64,000 bases of DNA from Mycobacterium avium subsp. avium (GTDB lineage: Bacteria > Actinomycetota > Actinomycetes > Mycobacteriales > Mycobacteriaceae). The stretch's first letter is position 1. Every line of letters starts with the position of its first letter. A program made the translations under genes and the position numbers. Of the stretch, positions 7,251 to 14,517 are shown piece after piece. The notes below the pieces were generated by a model. That model ran no database searches. It saw nothing but the letters and a program-made list of their open reading frames with translations, and was not told where the DNA came from. Location: contig NZ_CP046507.1 of NCBI RefSeq assembly GCF_009741445.1, forward strand, positions 372,001 to 436,000, given 5' to 3'.

Positions 7251-9880
7251 GCTCGAATAACGAAGGACGCCACAGCCAGTCGTCCGGTGATCAACGTGGG
7301 CCCGCGGCCGAGCAGGGTGCCGGCGAACGCCGGGAGACGGCGCGTCCGGACGCCGACCCGCAGCGGCGCAACGGCCCGTCGACGTCCAGCCGTCGCCGGC
7401 AGGCCCCGCCCGACGATCGGCTGACCACGATCCTGCCGCCGGTCGACGACGACCGGGCGCCCCGGCGCTCCGACCCGATCGAGGAGGTCAAGGCCGCGCT
7501 GGCGGGTCCGCCGTCGACGCCGTTGCGCCGCGACGCGCTCGACGAGGTCAAGGCCGCCCTGGACAGCCGGGGCCCTGCGTCGGGTCGCCAGCAGCGCGCC
7601 GGCCTCGGCGGCCGCCCGCCCGTGGGGCCCCCGCCGCCGCCTCCGCGCCGCGGCTGGTCCGGTGGGCCCGGCGGCCCGGGCGGCCGGGGGAGTGGACCGT
7701 GGCGCGACTGGAGCTGGACCCAGCAGATCAACTGGCTGTGGGTGCGCCGCGCCGCCTACCTGTGCGCGGCGGTGCTGGTGTTGTTGCCGATCGTCACGTT
7801 CGCGATGGCCTACTTCATCGTCGACATCCCCAAGCCGGGTGACCTTCGCACCAACCAGGTTTCGACGATCCTGGCCAGCGACGGTTCGGAGATCGCGAAA
7901 ATCATTCCGCCGGAAGGCAATCGGGTCGACGTCAATCTCAACCAGGTGCCCGTGCACGTCCGCCAGGCGGTGATCGCGGCCGAAGACCGCAACTTCTACT
8001 CCAACCCGGGCTTCGACTTCAGCGGTTTCGCGCGCGCGGTGAACAACAACCTGTTCGGCAACGGGGATCTGCAGGGCGGGTCGACGATCACCCAGCAGTA
8101 TGTGAAGAACGCACTGGTCGGTTCGGCGCAGCACGGGGTCAGCGGCCTGATGCGCAAGGCCAAGGAATTGGTCATCGCCACCAAGATGTCCGGCGAGTGG
8201 TCCAAAGACGAAGTGCTGCAGTCTTATCTGAACATCATCTATTTCGGCCGGGGCGCCTACGGCATCTCGGCCGCCGCCAAGGCGTATTTCGACAAACCCG
8301 TCGAGCAGCTCACCGTGTCCGAGGGTGCGCTGCTGGCGGCGCTGATCCGCCGGCCCTCCACCCTGGACCCGGCCGTCGATCCCAAGGGCGCGCTGGCGCG
8401 CTGGAACTGGGTGCTCGACGGCATGGTGGAGACCAAGGCGCTGCCCGCCAAGGACCGTGCCGCGCAGGTCTTCCCGCAGACCGTGCCGCCCGACCAGGCG
8501 CGCGCGCAGAACCAGACGACCGGGCCCAACGGCCTGATCGAGCGTCAGGTGACCAAGGAGCTGATGGAGCTCTTCAACATCGACGAGCGGACGCTGAACA
8601 CGCAGGGCCTGCAGGTCACCACCACCATCGACCCCAAGGCCCAGCAGGCCGCCGAGAAGGCGGTGTCGAAATACCTTGACGGGCAAGACCCAGACATGCG
8701 CGCGGCGGTGGTGTCGGTGGATCCGCACGACGGCGCCATCCGCGCCTACTACGGCGGTAGCGACGCCAACGGTTTCGACTTCGCCCAGGCGGGATTGCAG
8801 ACCGGCTCGTCGTTCAAGGTGTTCTGCCTGATCGCCGCGCTCGAGCAGGGCATCGGCCTGGGCTACCAGGTGGACAGCTCGCCGCTGACGGTCGACGGCA
8901 TCAAGATCACCAACGTCGAGGGCGAGAGCTGCGGGACCTGCAACATCGCGCAGGCGCTCAAGATGTCGTTGAACACCTCCTATTACCGGCTGATGCTCAA
9001 ACTCAAGGGCGGGCCGCAGGCCGTCGCCGACGCCGCGCATCAGGCAGGGGTGGCCACCAGCTTCCCCGGCGTGGACCACACGCTGTCCGAGGACGGCAAG
9101 GGCGGGCCGCCGAACAACGGAATTGTGCTGGGCCAGTACCAAACCCGGGTGATCGACATGGCCTCGGCGTACGCCACGCTGGCCGCCTCGGGCGTCTACC
9201 ACCGGCCGCATTTCGTGCAGAAGGTGGTCAACTCGGACGGCCAGGTGCTCTTCGACGCCGCCAAGTCCGACAACAACGGCGAGCAGCGGATCCCGAAGGC
9301 CGTCGCGGACAACGTCACCGCGGCCATGGAACCGATCGCCGGCTACTCGCGGGGTCACGCGTTGGCCGGCGGCCGGCCGTCGGCGGCCAAGACCGGCACC
9401 ACGCAGCTCGGTGACACCACCTCCAACAAGGACGCCTGGATGGTCGGCTACACGCCGTCGCTGTCGACGGCGGTGTGGCTGGGCACGGCCAAGGGCGACC
9501 AGCCGCTGGTAACCGCTTCCGGCGGACCGGTTTACGGGTCCGGGCTGCCCTCGGATATCTGGAAGGCCACCATGGACGGGGCGCTGAAGGGCACCCCCAA
9601 CGAATCGTTCCCGAAGCCGGCCGAGGTCGGCGGCTACGCCGGTGTGCCCGCACCGCCGCCCCCGCCGAAGGCGCCGCCGTCGGAGACCGTCATCCAACCC
9701 ACCATCGAAGTGGCGCCCGGCATCACGATCCCGGTCGGCCCGCCGACGACGGTCACGCTGGCGCCTGCCCCGCCCGCGGGCGGCCCGCCGGGGGGACCCG
9801 AGCCGGGTGGCGGTGTCCCGCCGGGGCCGGGCGGCGGTGTTCCGCCGGGTGGTCCCCAAGCACCGCCTCCGCCGCCGTGA
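7247..9880 (+). CDS. ponA1: Bifunctional penicillin-binding protein PonA1
   Basis: An 877-residue class A PBP that polymerises and crosslinks peptidoglycan. Order: a disordered, charged cytoplasmic N-terminus of about 165 residues; one membrane helix near 168-193; a GT51 transglycosylase domain with AAEDRNFYSNPGFDFSG (near residue 244) and GSTITQQYVKN; a transpeptidase domain with SSFK (Ser521 to Lys524), SLN (574-576) and KTG (715-717); and a proline/glycine-rich tail from about residue 800. All catalytic motifs are intact. The long N-terminus is expected of mycobacterial PonA1, where phosphorylation is known. It overlaps its neighbours by four bases at both ends. Confidence 0.96.
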   Translation: MSSNNEGRHSQSSGDQRGPAAEQGAGERRETARPDADPQRRNGPSTSSRRRQAPPDDRLTTILPPVDDDRAPRRSDPIEEVKAALAGPPSTPLRRDALDEVKAALDSRGPASGRQQRAGLGGRPPVGPPPPPPRRGWSGGPGGPGGRGSGPWRDWSWTQQINWLWVRRAAYLCAAVLVLLPIVTFAMAYFIVDIPKPGDLRTNQVSTILASDGSEIAKIIPPEGNRVDVNLNQVPVHVRQAVIAAEDRNFYSNPGFDFSGFARAVNNNLFGNGDLQGGSTITQQYVKNALVGSAQHGVSGLMRKAKELVIATKMSGEWSKDEVLQSYLNIIYFGRGAYGISAAAKAYFDKPVEQLTVSEGALLAALIRRPSTLDPAVDPKGALARWNWVLDGMVETKALPAKDRAAQVFPQTVPPDQARAQNQTTGPNGLIERQVTKELMELFNIDERTLNTQGLQVTTTIDPKAQQAAEKAVSKYLDGQDPDMRAAVVSVDPHDGAIRAYYGGSDANGFDFAQAGLQTGSSFKVFCLIAALEQGIGLGYQVDSSPLTVDGIKITNVEGESCGTCNIAQALKMSLNTSYYRLMLKLKGGPQAVADAAHQAGVATSFPGVDHTLSEDGKGGPPNNGIVLGQYQTRVIDMASAYATLAASGVYHRPHFVQKVVNSDGQVLFDAAKSDNNGEQRIPKAVADNVTAAMEPIAGYSRGHALAGGRPSAAKTGTTQLGDTTSNKDAWMVGYTPSLSTAVWLGTAKGDQPLVTASGGPVYGSGLPSDIWKATMDGALKGTPNESFPKPAEVGGYAGVPAPPPPPKAPPSETVIQPTIEVAPGITIPVGPPTTVTLAPAPPAGGPPGGPEPGGGVPPGPGGGVPPGGPQAPPPPP

Positions 9881-11514
9881 CCGGCGCTGCCGAGCCCAGC
9901 ACCACCATTTCACCGGGGCCGTTGGCCGCGGATCGGCGTAGCGCCGACAATCGAGACTGCCCGAGCCGCAACGACTTTCTGGGTGCCGCGTTCGCCGAGG
10001 TGATCGGCGGGCCGGTGGGCCGGCACGCGCTGATCGGGCGGGCGCGGATCATGACCCCGCTGCGGGTGATGTTCTTGATCGCGCTGGTGTTCCTGGCGCT
10101 CGGCTGGTCGACGAAAGCGGCCTGTCTGCAAAGCACCGGCACCGGCACCGGCGATCAGCGGGTGGCCAACTGGGACAACCAGCGCGCCTACTACGAGTTG
10201 TGCTATTCCGACACGGTGCCGCTCTACGGCGCGGAGTTGTTGAGCCAGGGCAAGTTTCCGTACAAGTCGAGCTGGATCGAGACCGATTCCACCGGCGCCC
10301 AGCAGATCCGCTACGACGGTCAGCCCGCGGTGCGCTACATGGAATATCCGGTGCTGACCGGGATGTATCAGTACGTGTCGATGGCGTTGGCCAAGACCTA
10401 CACCGCGCTGAGCAAGCTGGCCCCGCTTCCGGTGGTCGCCGAGGTGGTGATGTTCTTCAACATCGCCGCGTTCGGGCTGGCGCTGGCCTGGCTGGCCACC
10501 GTGTGGGCGAGCGCGGGCCTGGCCGGCCGGCGGATCTGGGACGCGGCCCTGGTGGCAGGATCCCCGCTGCTGATCTTTCAGATCTTCACCAACTTCGACG
10601 CGCTGGCAACGGCATTCGCCATGGCCGGGTTGCTCGCGTGGGCGCGGCGGCGGCCGGTGCTCGCCGGTGTCCTGATCGGGCTGGGCGCGGCGGCCAAGCT
10701 GTACCCGCTGCTGTTCCTGGGTCCCATGCTGGTGCTGGGGATCCGGACCGGACGCCTGGGCGCCTGGGCGCGCACTGCGGTGGTGGCCGTGGCGACCTGG
10801 CTGCTGGTGAATCTGCCTGTGCTGGTGTTCTTTCCGCGCGGCTGGTCGGAGTTCTTCCGGCTCAACACCCGGCGCGCCGAGGACATGGACTCGCTGTACA
10901 ACGTCGTCAAGTCGTTCACCGGCTGGCGGGGATTCGATCCGAAGCTCGGTTTCTGGCAGCCGCCCACCGTGCTGAACACGGTCGTCGCGGTGCTGTTCGT
11001 GACCTGTTGTGCGGCAATCGCATTCATCGCGCTGACTGCCCCGCGACGGCCGCGGGCGGCGCAGCTGGTGTTCTTGGTGGTCGCCGCGTTCCTGCTGACG
11101 AACAAGGTGTGGAGCCCGCAGTTCTCGCTGTGGCTGGTGCCGCTGGCCGTGCTGGCGCTGCCGCACCGGCGGGTGCTGCTGGCGTGGATGACCGTCGACG
11201 CCCTGGTGTGGGTGCCGCGGATGTACTACCTGTACGGCAACCCGAACCGTTCGCTGCCCGAGCAAGTATTCACCACCACGGTCCTGCTGCGCGACATCGC
11301 GGTTATCACCTTGTGCGCGTTGGTGATTCGCCAAATCTACCGGCCGGACGAGGATCTGGTGCGGTGGGGCGGACGGGTGGACGACCCGGCGGGCGGACCG
11401 TTCAACCGCGCACCCGACGCGCCACCGGGCTGGCTGCCGGACTGGCTGCGGCCGGCCGGATCGCGCCGCGGGCAGGCCGCGGAGCCCGAACCCGCGCTGG
11501 CCGGGGCGACATGA
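9877..11514 (+). CDS. Polytopic GT87-like membrane glycosyltransferase (Rv0051-like)
   Basis: About 545 residues starting at the GTG that overlaps the ponA1 stop (GTGA at 9877). Roughly ten hydrophobic helices are seen, for example PLRVMFLIALVFLALGW and VVAVATWLLVNLPVLVFF. The pattern resembles DUF2029/GT87 polyprenol-phosphate-dependent mannosyl- or arabinosyltransferases. It would act in the cytoplasmic membrane with its active site outside. A lipid-linked sugar donor is known for the family; the acceptor here is unknown. Coupling to ponA1 suggests a cell-wall role. Its stop overlaps the next gene (ATGA at 11511). The first 60 residues are polar and cytoplasmic. Confidence 0.88.
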   Translation: MTGAAEPSTTISPGPLAADRRSADNRDCPSRNDFLGAAFAEVIGGPVGRHALIGRARIMTPLRVMFLIALVFLALGWSTKAACLQSTGTGTGDQRVANWDNQRAYYELCYSDTVPLYGAELLSQGKFPYKSSWIETDSTGAQQIRYDGQPAVRYMEYPVLTGMYQYVSMALAKTYTALSKLAPLPVVAEVVMFFNIAAFGLALAWLATVWASAGLAGRRIWDAALVAGSPLLIFQIFTNFDALATAFAMAGLLAWARRRPVLAGVLIGLGAAAKLYPLLFLGPMLVLGIRTGRLGAWARTAVVAVATWLLVNLPVLVFFPRGWSEFFRLNTRRAEDMDSLYNVVKSFTGWRGFDPKLGFWQPPTVLNTVVAVLFVTCCAAIAFIALTAPRRPRAAQLVFLVVAAFLLTNKVWSPQFSLWLVPLAVLALPHRRVLLAWMTVDALVWVPRMYYLYGNPNRSLPEQVFTTTVLLRDIAVITLCALVIRQIYRPDEDLVRWGGRVDDPAGGPFNRAPDAPPGWLPDWLRPAGSRRGQAAEPEPALAGAT

Positions 11515-12152
11515 CGCTGATCGCCATCCCGCTGTTCCCGCGGGTCACCGCACTGGATGCGGTGGGACCTTACGAAGTGCTGCAACGGATTCCGTCTGTC
11601 CAGGTCGTGTTCATCGGGCAGCGCCGGGGCGAGGTGCGCACCGAGAACGGGATGCTGGGCCTGGCCTGCGACGCCACCTTCGACGAGGTGAGCGCACCGG
11701 ACGTGGTGGTGTTCCCCGGCGGCATCGGCACCCGGCAGCTCATTCACGACGAGGCAGTCCGGGCCTGGCTGCAAGCGGTGCACCCGCACACCAGGTTCAC
11801 CACCTCGGTGTGCACCGGCGCGCTGCTGCTGGCCGCGGCCGGTCTGCTCGACGGACTCACCGCCACCACGCACTGGCGGGCCGCCGACCTGCTCAAGGGA
11901 TTGGGCGCCCGCTACGTGGAGCAACGAGTCGTCGAACACCTGCCGCAGCGCATCATCACCGCGGCCGGGGTGTCCAGCGGCATCGACATGGCCCTGCGGC
12001 TGGTGGAGCTGCTCGTCGACCGCCAGGCCGCGCAGGCCGCCCAGCTGCTCATCGAATACGACCCGCAGCCGCCCTTCGACTCGGGTGCGCTCGGCAAGGC
12101 CGATGCGGCGACGGTGGCCCGGGCCGAGGAATACCTGACCGGCCGGCGCTGA
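11511..12152 (+). CDS. DJ-1/PfpI family protein (Rv0052-like)
   Basis: A 213-residue DJ-1/PfpI superfamily protein of the transcriptional-regulator-like (AraC N-domain) branch, here without any HTH. The nucleophile elbow is visible as FTTSVCTGALLLAAAGLLDG, with the Cys after SV; the preceding PDVVVFPGGIGTRQ is the usual strand-turn. It could be an isonitrile hydratase-like or glyoxalase-like enzyme. It is the last gene of the four-gene chain beginning at 6813, with an ATGA overlap to the preceding gene. No terminator is obvious before the rpsF promoter region (12153-12286). Confidence 0.88.
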   Translation: MTLIAIPLFPRVTALDAVGPYEVLQRIPSVQVVFIGQRRGEVRTENGMLGLACDATFDEVSAPDVVVFPGGIGTRQLIHDEAVRAWLQAVHPHTRFTTSVCTGALLLAAAGLLDGLTATTHWRAADLLKGLGARYVEQRVVEHLPQRIITAAGVSSGIDMALRLVELLVDRQAAQAAQLLIEYDPQPPFDSGALGKADAATVARAEEYLTGRR

Positions 12153-12286
12153 GGCGATTGCCCGACCGCGCGGATTTTTCTGGTCAGCCCGCTATCCGGT
12201 AGCCTGGGGCGGTTGCCGACGCAGGCGACCCTCCTGCCACGGATCGACCGTGGCCGCTTGAGACCAGAGGAGGTGGTGAGGTTTCC

Positions 12287-12577
12287 ATGCGTCCATACGA
12301 AATCATGGTCATTCTTGACCCCACGCTCGACGAGCGCACCGTTGCCCCGTCCTTGGAGACGTTCCTCAACGTCGTCCGCAAGGACGGTGGATCCGTCGAA
12401 AAGGTCGACATCTGGGGCCGGCGCCGGCTGGCCTACGAGATCGCCAAGCACGCCGAAGGCATCTACGTCGTCATCGACCTGAAGGCCGAGCCCGCGACAG
12501 TGTCCGAGCTCGACCGCCAGCTCAGCCTCAACGAGTCGGTGCTGCGCACCAAGGTGATGCGCACCGACAAGCACTAA
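12287..12577 (+). CDS. rpsF: 30S ribosomal protein S6
   Basis: A 96-residue S6 starting with [18 protein letters not shown], the standard bacterial S6 N-terminus, and containing [16 protein letters not shown]. It binds the central domain of 16S rRNA as a partner of S18. First gene of the conserved rpsF-ssb-rpsR-rplI operon. A purine-rich ribosome-binding region (gaggaggtggtgagg) precedes the ATG by about 6 bases. The 134-base upstream gap probably holds the operon promoter. Confidence 0.97.
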   Translation: MRPYEIMVILDPTLDERTVAPSLETFLNVVRKDGGSVEKVDIWGRRRLAYEIAKHAEGIYVVIDLKAEPATVSELDRQLSLNESVLRTKVMRTDKH

Positions 12578-12694
12578 CAGTCGTGGCCGCGCCGCGGGCC
12601 CACCGGGGGAGGCACCTGCGTAGGCTCAGCGAGGACACGCTCATGACATCCACCACCGGAGCGGCGCGGAGCAGGGCGGAACGAGGAGGAAACT

Positions 12695-13201
12695 GTGGCT
12701 GGTGACACCACTATCACCGTTGTCGGAAACCTGACCGCTGACCCCGAGCTGCGGTTCACGCCGTCGGGTGCTGCCGTCGCGAATTTCACCGTGGCGTCGA
12801 CGCCGCGCATCTACGACCGCCAGAGCGGGGAGTGGAAGGACGGCGAGGCGCTGTTCCTGCGGTGCAACATCTGGCGGGAGGCCGCCGAGAACGTCGCGGA
12901 GAGCCTCACCCGGGGATCCCGCGTCATTGTCACCGGCCGGCTCAAGCAGCGTTCGTTCGAGACCCGGGAGGGCGAGAAGCGCACCGTGGTCGAGGTCGAG
13001 GTCGACGAGATCGGCCCGTCGTTGCGGTATGCCACCGCCAAGGTCAACAAGGCCTCCCGCAGCGGCGGCGGCGGTGGCGGCTTCGGCGGGGGATCCCGCC
13101 AGCAGTCCGCGCCGGCCAGCAGCGCACCCGCCGACGACCCGTGGGGCAGTGCGTCGGCGTCGGGCTCGTTCGGTGGCGGCGATGACGAACCGCCGTTCTA
13201 A
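12695..13201 (+). CDS. ssb: Single-stranded DNA-binding protein
   Basis: A 168-residue SSB. The OB-fold N-terminal domain (about 115 residues) starts with [21 protein letters not shown] glycine/serine-rich flexible linker follows, and the acidic tip GGGDDEPPF that docks replication and repair partners closes the protein. It starts at GTG 12695, preceded by gaggagg at a spacing of 5 bases. It acts on single-stranded DNA in replication, recombination and repair, and lies between rpsF and rpsR as in other actinobacteria. The 117-base gap after rpsF contains no reading frame worth calling. Confidence 0.97.
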   Translation: MAGDTTITVVGNLTADPELRFTPSGAAVANFTVASTPRIYDRQSGEWKDGEALFLRCNIWREAAENVAESLTRGSRVIVTGRLKQRSFETREGEKRTVVEVEVDEIGPSLRYATAKVNKASRSGGGGGGFGGGSRQQSAPASSAPADDPWGSASASGSFGGGDDEPPF

Positions 13202-13242
13202 GAAGAAACTTTCAGCAGTAGGAAACGGAAAGAAAGACAGAC

Positions 13243-13497
13243 ATGGCCAAGTCCAACAAGCGGCGCCCGGCTCCGGAAAAGCCGGTGAAGGCACGGAAGT
13301 GTGTCTTCTGCGCGAAGAAGGATCAAGCGATCGATTACAAGGACACCGCGCTGCTGCGCACTTACATCAGTGAGCGCGGCAAGATCCGTGCGCGTCGCGT
13401 CACCGGCAATTGCGTGCAGCACCAACGCGACATCGCCATCGCGGTGAAGAACGCCCGCGAGGTGGCGCTGCTGCCCTTCACCTCCTCGGCGCGTTAA
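13243..13497 (+). CDS. rpsR: 30S ribosomal protein S18 (zinc-binding form)
   Basis: An 84-residue S18. CVFCAKKDQ plus the later NCVQH keep the Cys residues of the zinc-binding (C+) paralogue, corresponding to RpsR1 of M. tuberculosis rather than the zinc-independent form induced by zinc starvation. [19 protein letters not shown] is the core S18 signature. It sits 41 bases after ssb and 30 before rplI, in the same operon. Confidence 0.96.
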   Translation: MAKSNKRRPAPEKPVKARKCVFCAKKDQAIDYKDTALLRTYISERGKIRARRVTGNCVQHQRDIAIAVKNAREVALLPFTSSAR

Positions 13498-13527
13498 GCA
13501 CCGAAGGCCAACCGAAAGTACGAAACG

Positions 13528-13986
13528 ATGAAGCTGATTCTGACGGCTGACGTCGACCATCTTGGCGCCGTCGGCGACACTGTCGAGGTCAAGGACGGCT
13601 ACGGCCGCAACTTCCTGCTGCCGCGGGGCTTGGCGATCGTGGCCTCGCGCGGCGCGCAGAAGCAGGCCGACGACATTCGCCGGGCCCGCGAGACGAAGGC
13701 GGTGCGCGACCTCGACCACGCCAACGAGCTCAAGACCGCGATCGAGGCGCTGGGGCCGGTGACGCTGCCGGTGAAGACGGCCGGGGATTCCGGGAAGCTG
13801 TTCGGCTCGGTGACCGCCGGCGACGTCGTCGCGGCGATCAAGAAGGCCGGCGGCCCCAACCTGGACAAACGGATCGTGCGGCTGCCCAAGGCGCACATCA
13901 AGGCTCTTGGTACCCACCCGGTGGCCGTGCACCTGCACCCCGAGGTCGACGTCGAGGTCGCGCTCGAGGTCGTCCCGCAGAGCTAA
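13528..13986 (+). CDS. rplI: 50S ribosomal protein L9
   Basis: A 152-residue L9 with the N-terminal signature [20 protein letters not shown] and [16 protein letters not shown] (GYGRNFL is the family hallmark), a connecting helix, and a C-terminal RNA-binding domain with [13 protein letters not shown]. Last gene of the rpsF operon; a good hairpin terminator follows 20 bases after the stop codon. Confidence 0.97.
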   Translation: MKLILTADVDHLGAVGDTVEVKDGYGRNFLLPRGLAIVASRGAQKQADDIRRARETKAVRDLDHANELKTAIEALGPVTLPVKTAGDSGKLFGSVTAGDVVAAIKKAGGPNLDKRIVRLPKAHIKALGTHPVAVHLHPEVDVEVALEVVPQS

Positions 13987-14006
13987 GCGGCAGGCATTTG
14001 CTCATT

Positions 14007-14046
14007 CCCGGCGGTGGCCATGATGGGCCGCCGCCGGGTTTCGTTG
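14007..14046 (+). terminator. Intrinsic terminator after rplI
   Basis: Arms CCCGGCGGTGGCC (14007-14019) and GGCCGCCGCCGGG (14026-14038) pair with one G-U, with a 6-base loop and a following tttcgtt. This is a classical rho-independent terminator for the rpsF operon. Confidence 0.8.
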
Positions 14047-14220
14047 CGCTGCGGGCTTGCGCTCGAGGGCCGTCCGGGGCGGTCGCGGACACGGCTTCTG
14101 GCGAACTATTTGGGGGGCCCTCCGGACGGGCCCGTGTTACCGGGCCGTAACGCAGCGAAAATATGGCGGAAAGCCAACACGCCCGGGACGGTAACCTGGC
14201 CCGACACGCCGTAGAGATTC

Positions 14221-14305
14221 TTGTCCACACGGATTTCGTGGCGTTGTATGGCCGGTATCTGCGCCGATGTCCTTGCCCTTTGCATTAATCCACAGGTTTT
14301 CCACA
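14221..14305 (+). promoter_or_regulatory. Cluster of DnaA-box-like sequences upstream of dnaB
   Basis: TTGTCCACA at 14221-14229 matches the mycobacterial DnaA-box consensus exactly. TAATCCACA (14286-14294) and TTTTCCACA (14297-14305) differ by one or two bases. All face the same way, 213-297 bases before the dnaB start, in an AT-richer stretch. Together with the GTTAC-N6-GTAAC repeat at 14136-14151 they make up the 470-base gap between the rplI terminator and dnaB, where I see no convincing gene. Confidence 0.5.
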
Positions 14306-14517
14306 CCCCGCTCAACACAGGTGTCGACGGATATGCACACACCATGCACAGCTTCATGAACAGCACCCCCTTCACCCACTAGCCAGCAACGTCTAACGTC
14401 GTCCCGGCGCCGGGCGAGCGGGTGCGATACGGCCAAGATGTCAGCACCTTGACCTACGCTCAATGTCAACTGTCGAATGTATGTTCGGATTGCGTGGATC
14501 AGGGGAGGAGGGAATCC

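Noticed and set aside
7139..9913. A 924-codon open frame antisense to ponA1
   Set aside because: It is rich in Arg, Gly and Pro with no recognisable motif, and mirrors the high-GC third-base bias of ponA1. It is a shadow of the real gene, as are similar long antisense frames over dnaB, mmpL, the mce genes and the PPE gene.
14106..14375. An 89-codon minus-strand frame between rplI and dnaB
   Set aside because: Composition is not convincing, it overlaps the DnaA-box cluster, and no ribosome-binding site is seen.
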